From Circinella minor (Eukaryota; Mucoromycota; Mucoromycetes; Mucorales; Lichtheimiaceae): a DNA stretch of 64,000 nt. The translations under genes and the position numbers were made by a program. The stretch spans positions 186,001 through 250,000 of the forward strand of contig JAEPRB010000011.1 in the NCBI GenBank assembly GCA_016758965.1, given 5' to 3'. The notes beneath the pieces were generated by a model, which saw only the letters and a list, made by a program, of their open reading frames with translations, did not search any database and was not told where the DNA came from. This document shows positions 47,598-60,049 of this stretch, one piece after another. The first letter of the stretch is position 1; each line of letters begins with the position of its first letter.

Positions 47598-49371
47598 TGT
47601 TATTATATGAAAAGCTGTTGGTAAAGTTATTTTATAAGAAAAAAGAAGAGGTTTTAAATGCGTGAGAGTTGAAAAATAAAGGGAAAAGAAGCACAATGTT
47701 AAGACAAAAGAAGAAGGAAAAATTAGTTTGAAAATAATGTCCTTTATATATTTATTGTAAGAGGAGCGTGATGGAATGGCCGCGTGCTCACAAGCAAGAG
47801 AGCACATAAAGCCTGATAGAGAAAGAAAATGGCGCGAAGGCGCGCTCGGTAGCGGGGATAATTAATAATTGGATCAATTATAAAAACAGAGACATAAAAG
47901 GGGGGGAGAAAAAGAAAGCTAATCTAAAGTATAATTGCACGTCGCATGATGGAAATAGTAACCGGTGCCGCGGAGGCGATCTCTCGATCGAGGACCACAT
48001 GGCTCATTCTTAGACCTCCTGAGCAAAAATGATACCATTCTTGTGTACCCCGCCACTTTCTTTTTTTATTCTCTTTGTTTTGTCTTGATTGCGCAGTAAA
48101 AACAAAAAATAGAATGACAAGTGAAAATACATGTCAAGCAGTTAAACTATTTATCTTTTAGCAATAACATAATTTTATTAATATAACATTCTTTTTTTCC
48201 TTCTTTTCACTGTTGACGTTATCATTATCATCATCACGACGGTAGTAGTTGAGTCTTTTAACCAAAAAAATTATAATTTATAAAGATAAGCATATAATTT
48301 ATTACTCTTATCTCCTTAAATAAAACAATGTGACGGTATTTTTGTCGTGTGTACATGTTATTAATATATTATGTAAAATAAAAATTTATTGATAGCGATA
48401 AAATTCTTGCATTAACTCATGATTTTTAACCAAGGATCAGGTACTATTTTTCATGCATAATAAAACAAAAATCGTTTGTAATTCAGCGAAATAATTTTAC
48501 CTATTTTGGAATAGAGTATGGCAAGCCATGGGGCATGGACCTATCATCATCATCATCATCATTTTGTTACTACGTCCAAATAGTTGTATCTATGGAAAAG
48601 CTAGACCTTTTTTTTTTCATCTAACAACGATAAATTTTCTAACACTAATAATTAAAGAATATGAATTAAAATACGGAAACGGGTAAAAAAAAATTTAGAA
48701 GAAAATATAAGTTAGTCATCAACCACATGGTCCCTTTGATAAATTAAATTATTTCCCTCAAATAAAACATCGCATGCCAAGCCAAAAAAAAAAAAAAAAA
48801 AAAAAAATTACCACTGTTTCACCACGTACAACAGTCAAATGTATTATATGGCTCAGCGTTTTTGCAAAAAAAAAAAAAAAAAACAAATGGACTATAGTTA
48901 AAAAAAGAAACACATTTTAATTCCACAAGGTGGAGTACTCGGATTAACAAGAAAAAAAGGGAATTCATATTATAAACAGTGATGATATTTGTATGTCTGT
49001 ATCATGGCTTTATGTGGCAAGCGAATAGCGACTTTTGTTTTTAAATGAAAGATTTTACTTTCTTTCTTTTTCTTCGATCCTTCACTCACATAAATTACTT
49101 TCCTTTTATATACAACTGCATCATTTGAAATGATGATTCTAGATAGTATTACTCATGGTTTTATACTATTTTCAACTATATATACAATGGGAATCAATAA
49201 CAACAATAATCTACATAGATTCATAGACATTACTTAAACCAAATCAGATACTACTTTTTCTCATCCAGTTGATGTGTAATCTATATAGCGGGATATTTGA
49301 TTTCAAAAATTAACTTGAAAAGGGAATAATAATGGTATATAAACTCGTAATTTCTTGATATTCCAATTGCT
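47598..49371. other. Spacer with a GC-rich island at about 47800-48060
   Basis: The island (GCGCGAAGGCGCGC at 47833-47846 and a C+G-rich stretch at 47961-48020) stands out from the flanks and lies upstream of the zinc-knuckle gene. The rest includes CAT repeats at 48541-48563 and two long A runs (48783-48807 and 48866-48883). No protein gene is seen. Confidence 0.45.
47947..48022 (+). ncRNA. Possible C/D-box snoRNA-like segment
   Basis: TGATG at 47947-47951 and CTGA at 48019-48022 are spaced like boxes C and D of a short snoRNA, within a GC-rich island lacking an ORF. The terminal stem is weak (TCGCA/GC) and boxes C' and D' are not clear. Listed only as a candidate. Confidence 0.15.
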
Positions 49372-50184
49372 TTAAAGTAATAGGCCACCGGGGTACTCTT
49401 TTTCAAAATACTTGCAGTTTTCTGGCGTATGGCTATCTATTGTGCGACATGTTGAACAATAGGCACTATATTGGAACGGACCGATATGTTCAAACTTGAC
49501 CTCTGTATTATATTCTGCAATATATGCCAATCCAGAATCCACATTCTTTTGAGGAATATAATAATCACCATCCAAAATAACTATAACGGAGCCCTTGAAT
49601 CGAACAGCGTCTTGTTCATCCACTGTTTCAGCAAATGCATCTAAAAGTTGAATTTTTTCACCTTCCCAATATGGAAATATACTTCCCATTGACTTTCGTA
49701 CTTTGTATACACATGTTCTTTCATCTTCATCATCATAATCATCGTCATCACGATTCTTTTCCTTCTTCTTATATGGGAGCCCAGAAAATCGCATGATCAT
49801 ATAAGCACCTGCAGCACGACTATGGATAGCAGGTACAACAGTAACTTGTTGATCACGCTTGATTTTTAATCCTCGTCTAAGTGCCACATTATACGATTTC
49901 TCGGGTTGTATAAGTGCTTCAAGGACAACCCACTTTTTTTCCTGCTCTTCTTGTTGATCATCGCATTGTATGTAGTTTATAGGTTCGAGTGTACGAATAA
50001 TAAGACTTGTTTCACCACTAAAATTTCGACGAAGTAATTGACATGCCTCCTTGTCATTGGAGACATAATCATAAAACGTGTAAATGATTGTACTTTTTCT
50101 GTCCGAAATCCACCACGGACGGAAACGATCATTGCGCAAAAACATGTAAGTTTCGAGTGGTGGTGGTGAATTCCTAGGCACCAT
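49372..50184 (-). CDS. Unknown 270-residue protein with C-terminal Cys/His cluster
   Basis: Single exon starting at ATG 50184 (MVPRNSPPPLETYMFLRNDR). The body is mixed alpha/beta with no motif I know. It includes an Asp-rich loop (NRDDDDYDDEDE) near residue 150 and GSVIVILDGDYYIPQK near 215. The C-terminus has CSTCRTIDSHTPENC, a CX2CX5HX4C arrangement one residue longer than a classic zinc knuckle, so metal binding is plausible. Composition and codon use resemble the neighbours, so it looks like a working gene rather than a relic. It may be lineage-specific or part of a mobile element; the sequence does not decide. Confidence 0.6.
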   Translation of the reverse strand: MVPRNSPPPLETYMFLRNDRFRPWWISDRKSTIIYTFYDYVSNDKEACQLLRRNFSGETSLIIRTLEPINYIQCDDQQEEQEKKWVVLEALIQPEKSYNVALRRGLKIKRDQQVTVVPAIHSRAAGAYMIMRFSGLPYKKKEKNRDDDDYDDEDERTCVYKVRKSMGSIFPYWEGEKIQLLDAFAETVDEQDAVRFKGSVIVILDGDYYIPQKNVDSGLAYIAEYNTEVKFEHIGPFQYSAYCSTCRTIDSHTPENCKYFEKEYPGGLLL

Positions 50185-50747
50185 GTTAACGTGTTGATTA
50201 AAAAAAAAGCGAGGTTTGAATATATCAAATTTTATGCCAAGTTATTTTTTTTTTTGGGTATGTAGTGTATATTAAAAAAACGAGTATAATATAATAATTA
50301 ACCAACCAGTTTGATTAAAATCTAGGCATGTTAGCATTTTTTTTTTAATCATCCAGTCAATTATTTTTTTTATCTTTCCTGTTCATAATCAGACCAAGAG
50401 TTTATAGTTTTTGATGCTGCGGATTTTTTATCATGTACTTGATAGTATCAAAAGAAACATAAGAAGAAGAAAAAGTACTTTTGACGCTTTTAGTTGAGGA
50501 ATTAATTGCATTATATAATTGGTTTTTGATTTGAAGTAAATGATAAAACGTAGCAACTAGCAGATGGGTTTTCCAAAAATAGAAGATCAGGAGCATCCAA
50601 TCAAATGGGAATTAAAAGGGTAGTGATTGAAAATTATGAAGCCGACGAACACACACTCCTTGTTCTTTACTACAGTTAAAAGACCTCAGGAATTCAAGAC
50701 GAAAAGGTTCGAGAGAGAGCGAAGCTGGGAAAAACGAGACGGCGACC
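50185..50747. other. Divergent promoter region
   Basis: Spacer between the minus-strand unknown gene and the FYVE gene, with A/T runs and no supported ORF. Confidence 0.45.
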
Positions 50748-51780
50748 ATGGATGTCTACGCACTTACTCGGAAGAAGCGACCCACTCGTCTAACACTCGG
50801 CCAGCCAACTCGGTCATCAGCTCTTGAAACAATGGAATCCCCAACTTTGACAGATCAAACTGGCTCTTCATTAGAATCGAAGCGTCAATCATTAACGAGC
50901 GTCTCGTCATTATCTGATACAGTTACTGGACCTCCATCCAGAAATCATTGGAAGGTAACAACCTTTTTTAATTTTTATAAAAAGGAATATATATATATAT
51001 GTATATAATATGTTCCTTTTTTGTTGTTGTTGCCACTGTACCTTTTTTTTTTCTAGTTTCTATATAAGCTTCTAACGATAAAGTAATATATTTTAGCCGG
51101 ACGCCGACGCTACTCATTGCGCCTTTATGGCTTGTACAGTATCTTTTGGACTTTTTGAACGACGGCATCATTGTCGTAAATGTGGCGATATTTTTTGTTC
51201 TGCTCATTGCTCTAATTATTTTCGGTTGGACCAATCCTCACAATTTCACCCACGAGGGATTTTATCTCGTGGTTGTGATACATGCTCAGCAGAATACCGA
51301 AAGTGGCAAGGAAAGGATACCCCGCAAGAAGAGAATAGTGGACAAGAGTCGTCAGGTCACGAATTCCAATCTACCTCTACTACGAGTCGACGTCGTCGTG
51401 CTGGCATAATGACGCAGCAACCTCAAGCAATGGAAGGAATAACAGAGCTGGGCAGAGATGGTAAATAACAAAAAGATATACTTTATTTTTATTACCATGG
51501 ATAGAAAATGAGAGAGAAAGGAAAGTGAAAGGGAACAATGTAACAATGAAAAGAATAAGGGGAAAAAATTAACATACTTCATTTAATTAGATATTGTTCA
51601 GCCTGTAGAACATCATCCAAAAGGAATTGCAATAAAAAATAATCCTCCTGAAGGTAAAATATTATATAATATTAAAACTGGATTAAAATATTTATAGTTA
51701 TTAATGATGAATTGTTTTAAATAGTTGTTTTCAACCCTATTCCATCTGTTCCGGCCGATTGGCAATGGTCAACATTTTAG
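50748..51780 (+). CDS. FYVE zinc-finger protein
   Basis: Four exons in phase (50748-50954, 51097-51460, 51591-51653, 51725-51780) give 229 residues. A Ser/Thr-rich N-terminal 70 residues precede the FYVE domain at roughly residues 70-135: PDADATHC..C.VSFGLFERRHHCRKCGDIFC. The domain continues SAHCSNYFRL..GILSRGCDTC. The RRHHCRKCG signature binds phosphatidylinositol 3-phosphate, so the protein should sit on endosomal or vacuolar membranes. In place of the usual WxxD motif there is a PDAD.THC start, so the N-terminal edge of the domain is somewhat divergent. The C-terminus is Gln/Ser/Arg-rich without other domains. The small size and lone FYVE resemble fungal Pib1-like or orphan FYVE proteins, but no RING is present. 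Confidence 0.88.
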
Positions 51781-53150
51781 ACAAATATCTTACATAACTC
51801 TACACACTACTATTTACTAGTCACAACTTTCCATCTATATATATTATATATTATACAAATCGTGCATATTGTTTTTCTTTTTATCATTTTTATTTTATAT
51901 TTTTAACTTATATACATATATTATTAAAGGTCTAAATCACGTTTCTGATTTTTTCATGTAACTGGATGTTTTTTTTTTTTTTTTTTTTTTGAATGGCTTC
52001 ATCTCCGATTGATTAATACAGTAAATAGGTATTTTGAACAAACCTAAACAATGATTAAAACTTGAAATCCGCATAATTAACGTGGTAAATGATGGGATGG
52101 ATAATGACAACAAAAAGAAAAATAAAGTGGAGGGCGGAGTAACATACATTTTTTATAGGAAACTTAAAAAAATTAACCATTAATTATTGTTCATCAAAAT
52201 TTAATGTTCATAAACAGCCTAGACATTGTAACGTGATGTTCCTTTTTTTTTCCTTGGTTTTTGTTAGTTTTCAGGGTTTATAGTTACACATATTTGCCTG
52301 TATCTATAATCATAAGAGAAAAATATTTACTTTTTTTAAGAATAAAAAAGCTTTCCTTTGTTGTAGTACTAGGTAATATATGTTGTTATCAAGATAATGG
52401 ATGTTTCACTGGTAGTATTATTTATTAAAATATTAAAAAAAAAAATCCATCGTGAGTAACTCCATTGGTTTCACTGAGATACAATTTTAACATGTTTACT
52501 TGAAAATTCTCTCATCAACAGAAAAGCTGAGGGCTAGAAAGTGTCAGGCGAAAACTTTCATGTCGATCAATAAGATGACACCAATTAATTTTTGTGAAAT
52601 ACATCAGCTAATGTCAGCTTCTTCATACTTTTTATTGTATTATATTTAGCCTTTGTCCTTCTCTATCCTTCTTTATTATTAACGCTTATTTTTCAATTGT
52701 AGAATAAATTGAATGAGTTGATACTATCCAACACTCCGATCAAACATTTTTATCATGCGACATGACAACCATTGCTCATTTGTCTTTTTTAACCACGTAA
52801 AATTCCGTTACAAAAGTCCTAATAAGTTTATACGAATGGGGTTTTGTCACACAGAGTGTAACGCCATCGCTCGCATAGGTACAATTATTCTAACAGAATC
52901 ATTGACACACAACCAACCATATTACAATGTTTTTATATCTCCCCCCCAAAAAAAAGAAACCTTTTTTTCAACAGTTTCCTAAAAAGAAGCTGGCTTTATT
53001 CTATCAAAAAAGGACGCGATTTTTTTAATTGATTTCAACTTATAAAGTTTTTATTTTATCAATCTTCTTTTTTTCTCTCTCTCTTTATAACTTCTTTTTA
53101 TTCTATTTATTTTTAATCTTTTATTGATTATAAAAACATTTATTTGTTCT
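51781..53150. other. AT-rich spacer
   Basis: About 1.4 kb with a T26 run near 51967-51992. The part just before 53150 is CT-rich, like a fungal 5' leader. No gene is seen. Confidence 0.5.
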
Positions 53151-55174
53151 ATGCATTGTTCTGGAGCATTATCAGCAACATGTCAAATCTATGCCACAGG
53201 AAAAGTATCCATGGCTCGACGTACATCAGTTAACGAATTACTAGCTGTAGCATCTAGACCATCTTTACATCCTCGACGATCTACAACACCTGCAGTTATC
53301 ACGTCAAAAGATTTCATTGATAAAGAGAACAATAGTAGAGGAAGATCTTCTAGTACTATATCGTCTATTATTCGGCGATTCATATTTACTACAACAAATA
53401 ATAAAAAACCACATCAATCACTTGAAGAAGAAGAAGAAGAAGAAAATAGATTAATCTCATATTCAACCAGTCTGGACGATTATGAAAGATTATATGTTCT
53501 TGGTATATAAATAATTTACTTCTTAGTAATAATAACAAAGCTGACTACGTGACTAACTTGTTTATTTTACGTATACGATGAAAAAAAAAGGTGTAGGAGG
53601 TACAGCTACGGTATATGCTTGTAAACATAAACTGACAAAGACAGTTGTAGCAGTGAAACAAATTGATCTTGAATTATTGGACATATCGCATGAATCAAAA
53701 CGACTTGATGGTTTACGACGAGAAATACAAATTATGAAACTATGTCGACATAAACATTTATTACCAACATTTCAAAGTTTTGTCAATTCATGCTATGTAT
53801 ATATTGTTATGCCAATGATGTCCTTTGGTGTGTATATGCTAGTATATATATTGTTTATATTTGCTCGTGACGACAAATATCAAACTGGATTTTTTTTCCT
53901 AACATTACTTTATTTATTATAATTAGGTTCATGTCGAGACCTTCTGACCAACTTTTTTCCAGAAGGTTTAGATGAAAGCCTAGTAGCATGGTAAATTTAA
54001 TCTTTCTTTTTTTCTGGCGTCATTCTTTTACTAATAATAGATATATTTTTATTAACTTCCTCAAACAATATTGTGTTAATCACACAGTATTATAAAGCAA
54101 GTAGTGAAAGGTTTGCAATATCTTCACGAAAATGGACTGCTTCATCGTGATATCAAAGCTGCTAACCTCTTACTAGATGGTGGCACGGTTATACTTGCCG
54201 ATTTTGGTGTGAGTAACCATCTTTTAGCAAGCACTACATCAGAACAAGGAAACCCCACTTTACGGCGGCGAAGGTCTTTCCTCGGTACGCCATTTTTCAT
54301 GGCACCGGAAATTCTACAGCACCATGAATACAACCAAAATGTCGATATTTGGGCGCTTGGTATATCAACATTAGAGCTTGCTACCGGATGGCCTCCTCTA
54401 TGTGAGCACGATGCATCTAGTGTAAGATATTATACAATATCATTTGCTTAGTTTCTCCATTATTAATTAGTTATACCCCTTATATAACAACCCACCCCCA
54501 AACAATAACAGTAACAAAATATCGATTGAAAATTTAATATTCATTTCTCACGACTATTTAAACAGGTATTTTCTCATGTTATTCATGACCCGCCTCCAAT
54601 ATTGGAATCTAATGATTATTCCCCAGCATGTCATGACTTCATTGCTTGCTGCTTGAGGAAAAGACCTACTGAAAGAATTTCTGCAGATGAAGCAAGTTAC
54701 CATCCCTTTCTAGTACAAGCACCACCACCCAACTATTTGGATCAATTTTTGCAACAACTCGATTGGTCATCCTCTGGTCCATATACCAATAGTCTATCTG
54801 ACAATAACACCATACATCCTTCATTTTTATATACATCATCTTCTTTTGCTTCATCGTCATCAGTATCTTTACATATTACCAATCACGATTACTATCATCA
54901 CTATACTAACGAAAACAATACCGATTGGGATTTTTCCAATCATCCACCATCACCATTATCTCATAAACCGTTAGAGCTGCTATCGTTTTCACCGCCTCCA
55001 TTGCCTCCATTGCCTACTGTTACTTGTTATCCACCATCCTTGTACGATAATGATTCGTTATGTGATGAACATGTACCAATTACACCTGAAGAAGAAACTT
55101 CTGCTCTATCTAAACCATTTGTTCATGATCGAATGCTTTTACTAAATACTCCTTCTGATTTCCATTTATTTTAA
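53151..55174 (+). CDS. STE20-family protein kinase, SPAK/OSR1 (GCK-VI)-like
   Basis: Five exons in phase (53151-53502, 53591-53827, 53927-53990, 54088-54421, 54566-55174) give 531 residues. A basic, Ser-rich N-terminus precedes the kinase domain at roughly residues 110-390. The Gly-rich loop is GGVGGTATVYA and the ATP Lys lies in VVAVKQIDLE. HRDIKAANLL is the catalytic loop and ADFGVS holds the Mg-binding Asp. GTPFFMAPEI is the activation-segment end and IWALGISTLELATGWPP the helix F region. The T-A-T-V-Y loop and LADFGVSNHL resemble Fray/SPAK/OSR1 kinases, known for ion-homeostasis and stress signalling in animals. The C-terminal 140 residues are Ser/Pro/His-rich and lack a recognisable CCT domain. 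All catalytic residues are present. Start: the ATG at 53151 follows a CT-rich leader. Confidence 0.85.
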
Positions 55175-55401
55175 AATACAATTATATGAACTATTTTTGT
55201 ATATCATATTAATCTTGTAAATATTATTATTACCATTGTTCTGTTTCCCCGAAAAAAAAAAAAGTTTCACTTTCTTATTTTTTTTTCCCTATTATCCTAT
55301 AAATTATTTTAAACAATATATCAAAAGTACTCTCTTGGAGGGTTATTGTTTGCATTTCATTCATTCTTTTGTTTAATTTTCTATTCTTTTGAAAAGAAAA
55401 A

Positions 55402-57410
55402 ATGAGTTCACCTACCGAATCAGAAATTAGGGCTTCTCGAATGAACCATCGATCATTTTCATTACCATTTGTGGATAATATTCTTTCCAATCGACGTCGT
55501 AAATCAAGTCAAAGTATTAATAATGCGCAATTACAACAACCTTTTGTTTCAGTTCATCCTTCCAGTATACACAGTGGAATAAATGAGGAAGAGTGGTCTG
55601 ATGATAAAGAAGATGTTGAAGCAGATGTTCTTTATCCACAATATGAAGGAGAAATTCAAGACAAGGCTGACATGGCAGCTTTTGATGAAATAGTGGATGG
55701 ACGTACATCGAATAGTACCCTGAAGTTATCCAGAACGTTAAGCAAGCGGAGTCGTTCTTATGGCGACCAACATGCCATGGTAAAAAAAAAAAAAAAAAAA
55801 AAAAGAACCTTCAACAATTATTATGTTTTATTGCCTGGTTACATACATTATGCTTAAATAAACTTTTTGGATTGTTGTTACAATTAATTATTCTATTTTA
55901 GTACGGAACAGCTGTAGATCCAGAGGCTTATCGTTACCATATTTATCAATCCCGTTTACCAAGTGGCGTACATACACAACAGTTACAACAATTATTAACA
56001 GGAGAAGGTCGTAATTTATTGGATAACGCATTAAATACATCTGGATGGTGGGTTGATATATTGAGTCCTACTGATGAGGAAATGAAAACCATTGGCAAGG
56101 TAGTACTAATAATTTACTATACGAATTTGAATTATTGTTATTAAATCGAGTTATATATTCTTTATGGGATGGACTATTTTTTTTTTATATTAGACATTTC
56201 ATATTCATCCACTCACAGTAGAAGATATAATGGCACAAGAACCCCGAGAAAAAATGGAATTATTTCCAAACTATACCTTCATCTCTTTCCGTAGTTTTCA
56301 TATTGACCCATATACCGAGCAAATAAGACCTTTTAATTTTTACATTTTAATTTTTCGACAAGGACTTTTAACAGTAAGTTTATTGCTTAATCTAATAGCA
56401 ATCATCTATTAATAGTTAAGATACCAAAAAATAAAAATAAAAATAAAAATAAAAAATCGATAGCTCATATACATATTATATAGTTTCATTTTAAACAATC
56501 TAATATTCCTCAAAAAGTACGCGAACGAACAGATCAACTTAGATCATCTATGAGAATTACACCTGATTGGATGAGTTATGCATTAATTGATGCTGTCACA
56601 GATGAATTTGCACCTACGATACTTCAAGTGGAAATGGAAGCAGTTTCAATTGATGAATTATCTCTTGTCCTAAGACGCTCCGAACAATCAGATATGTTAC
56701 GACGAATTAGTCGGTGTCGGCGACGATCTACCCACTTATCAAGATTACTGACGTCAAAAATGGATGTACTAAAAAGTCTAATGAAACGATATGAGGATTG
56801 GGCAAACGGGGATGACGATTTATCAGATGATCCATTGACAGCGGAGGGCAAAAAAGCATTTAGTGATGTATGTTTATATCTAGGGGATATTCAAGGTAAG
56901 CTGAACGATTTAAAAATATACGTGTGTGTGTGTGTACATTTTAATTTTAATTTTCCCCTTTTCTGTAATTAAATAATAGATCACGTCGTGACGATGGTTC
57001 AAAATATAAACCATTATAATCGAATTCTTGGTCGAGCTCATACAAATTATTTAGCTCAAGTAAATGTCGAACTTACACAAACATATAGTCTTACCAATAT
57101 GGTAATGAATCGACTTACTTTCCTTGCGACGGTATTTGTACCATTGACTGTTGCTGGTGGTATATTTGGTATGAATGTTAAGGTAAGCCTAATTCGTCAA
57201 ATACATAAACCCCTTATTTTATTTTTTAGTTATTTATATTCTACGGTTCTTTTCTCTAATGATCTTGTTTTTCTGACATAAATATTATCAAAAAAAAAGG
57301 TGCCTGGACAAGATTACATCGACCTCAATTACTTTTTTTGGATTTTGAATGGGTTTGCAATTTATTGTATCATTGTTGCGTTTTTTGGACGATATATTGG
57401 AATGCTTTGA
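55402..57410 (+). CDS. CorA-type Mg2+ transporter (Alr1/Mnr2-like)
   Basis: Six exons in phase (55402-55779, 55902-56099, 56194-56373, 56484-56895, 56980-57182, 57300-57410) give 493 residues. A Ser-rich cytosolic N-terminus is followed by the CorA alpha/beta domain (WWVDILSPTDEEMKTIGKTF, HIHPLTVEDIM, RPFNFYILIF). A long helical stalk leads to two TM helices near the C-terminus. TM1 (RLTFLATVFVPLTVAGGIF) ends in the pore signature GMN. TM2 is FFWILNGFAIYCIIVAFF. The order and the GMN tripeptide define CorA transporters. The eukaryotic extended N-terminus places it with Alr1 (plasma membrane) and Mnr2 (vacuole); which one is not decidable. Acidic DDKEDVEADV patches could bind divalent ions. 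The gene begins only 230 bp after the kinase gene, same strand. Confidence 0.92.
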
Positions 57411-58136
57411 ACGAGAACAAAAAAAAAAGTAAAATAAAGAGAAATACACGCAAGATGCGACCCTTATTTTTGTGTTCATTTCATACTAAAAGAATTATGA
57501 ATGTCATTTAAAACGGATTTGAGAAGCTATCTACCTTGTCGCGCGAATACGCAGGGGTGGATAAATTACTTTCTTTGCGTTTGTGGTTTTCGATGGCTTG
57601 TATATCTTATAATTAGGCAACAAGATTATTCTCAGAAGAGAATAAAAAAGAAAACAGAGCGCTTATGTTATATGACAGTAAAATTCCTTTTGGAAATGAC
57701 ATCACTTTTCTGGAAGCATAAAGGGGTGTTGTCAAATATAATCATCCCATATCATTTTAAAAATAGACCTATTATGAATTGAATGACCAAGAGTACATCA
57801 GCAACAGCAAAAAGAGGGGTATATGGACTTTGAGTTGTGTTAGATTAAAGCTTTTTATTTTTTTTGGGCGCAGAAAAAAAAAAGATGCAGGTTTTAAATG
57901 ACCATGTAGTATTACAATTATCCACAAAGCAAAACTCAAATCAGCAAGGAAAGGGCGAGACTATCACTAATAGATTATGTCATTCTGCATGAAAAGGGGA
58001 GCAAACTCAGTTCAAGCGCCACGCTTGTAGTACACGTTCTTTTTTTTTATTATTTAACTTTTTACCTTCCAGCCAGTCTAATTATTATGATTGATATCTT
58101 TTCCCCTTTATCTCAACAAATATTATTAAAATCCTA
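57411..58136. other. AT-rich spacer
   Basis: About 700 bp. A 93-codon + frame at 57501-57782 lacks motifs and splice context and is not called. No other feature is seen. Confidence 0.45.
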
Positions 58137-59137
58137 ATGCACAATCCATCTCAAGATGATGCATATGAAAAACAAATTCATGGCATTCAAAATAACATTA
58201 CGAAATATCAAAATAAGCTGGTACAATATGAATATGATTTCTTTTTTTTTTCTTTTTTTAATGTTGTCCTTTTAACTAATGTTTTCAACCTGTCAAACAA
58301 TGAAGAAAGAGATCCAGACCAAGCACAATGCAGCAAGCACCAAGGTAAACAAAACATTTTATATTATTTTATTATTATTAATTTGTTGCTTAGTTACATA
58401 AGAATCTTACATGATTATTTATTACATATTTGATACCATGGATACGACAGCAGTCTTCGTAAGTTGTTATTCTATATAGTTATAATTAATTCAATTACTT
58501 TAAAGTAAAATTACCAATAGTAAATAAAAATTATTCATATAGTAAAAAAGAACAAGAGCTGGTATCCCAAGTAAACACTGAATTTGCAAATTTACGCAAG
58601 GCTCGCTTAGAACGTAGTCAGCAATATAAAGAGCGCTATGGCGAACTGGCCGCTGTTCGCAAAGAACGTCAGAAGCAAATTCAAGCACGACAACAAGAAT
58701 TTGAAAAGGAATTGGAAGAAAAAGAAGCTAGACAAAAGCAAAAGGTTACTGATAATGGAATGGGGGCTTGTGATGAACTTATACATCAGTTACAACTCGT
58801 GCAAGAACCGGTCGAACAACTGGAAATCAATGATCACCCTGATCGTCGGGAACAGGAGCAAGAAAATGTTGACGAAGGTTGTAGTAATAATAATGATGAT
58901 GGTGAATCTAATAATGGCAAGAAATCTGTTGTTACCGCTGCTACTGTTGTCGATAGGATACAAGTTGTCAATGCACCCTACGAGGACGAGGACGAAGATA
59001 CTTCATTGCTTATCATCCCACTAAGTATTATGGAGCTATTTTGGGATATTAGTATACAAGTTCCTGTTAGAGTAAGCGAAATTGAACCGACTTTGACAAA
59101 AATTCGAGAACGTCGTGACGAATTATCATCCCTATAG
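58137..59137 (+). CDS. Coiled-coil protein with 8-nt microexon, weakly Bfr1-like
   Basis: Exons 58137-58220, 58306-58344, 58451-58458 and 58543-59137 keep phase, giving 241 residues. The third exon is only 8 nt (CAGTCTTC), flanked by gacag and gtaagt; without it the frame fails. The N-terminal 120 residues are a highly charged coiled coil (EFANLRKARLERSQQYKERY, AAVRKERQKQIQARQQEFEK). An acidic Asn/Glu linker follows, then a C-terminal segment LSIMELFWDISIQVPVRVSE with EIEPTLTKIRERRDEL. The combination of coiled coil and a C-terminal VP..xxE...L..I..KR.E block reminds me of yeast Bfr1, an mRNP and ribosome-associated protein, but this one is half as long and the link is weak. Confidence 0.65.
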
Positions 59138-60049
59138 ACATAACGTATATACATACATCCAAGCAAAAAAAAACCATACAACTGTGATACCATCGACATC
59201 CTCTTTTACCTAATAGTGTTTTTACCTTTCTTCTCTTTACTTTTTTTTCACATAACTTTTTCCCCTTCGACTTTATAACTTCAAAACTTACAGATACGCG
59301 CATAATCACACATTTTTTTCTTACTATATACATTCACATTATTTACTTCACATCCTTTCATCTCACTCAAAACACCTGTCTCCTGTCCCTCACCTCTTTT
59401 TTTATATTCATGTTATTATTATCTTTCTCCATCTGTGTTTGATTATATCAAGCTTGAAAATAAAAACAAAATGTCAGTTAGTCGATGACATTCATGGGAG
59501 GCACTCATACCAGTACGGAGACATTTGACAGACACCTCCGATAATAACTATGTTGTTGCAACATACTATTTTCTAAAGTTAGAAATTGATTGGTCAAATT
59601 AGAAGCTGTGAAACTCCCTTCTTGTTAAACATTCCATATATTATAAAGCACTCTTTTTTTTATTTTATTTTTATATGGTTCTAACAAAAGCTTCTTTTGA
59701 CACGGTGATGATATTGAAAAATACGCAGTTGTCAACCAGATCGGGACAAGAAGCCTGTGACGTTTGGTGCAAGTGGAGAATCTTATAATGTATATTAGCT
59801 TTAGCAATCCCGAGTCCATGTCAACATACTTAGGTTATTAATATATAATAGCATGTCTTTTTTTGCCAAAATTAAAAATTTTACTTCTACAAAACATACT
59901 ATATTGAATTTCCATAGGATATTTAAAGACTTACACACAAAAACTATATAATATAGCCATGATGGGTAATTCAAGTAGGTTTGGTTGGATTATTTTAGAA
60001 TCGGCGATTTGTTTCCCGGAATGTATATTTAAATAATGCTTCCTTTTTC
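59138..60049. other. Spacer
   Basis: Pyrimidine-rich first half (3' flank), AT-rich second half leading to the 7TM-RGS gene. Short frames only. Confidence 0.45.
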
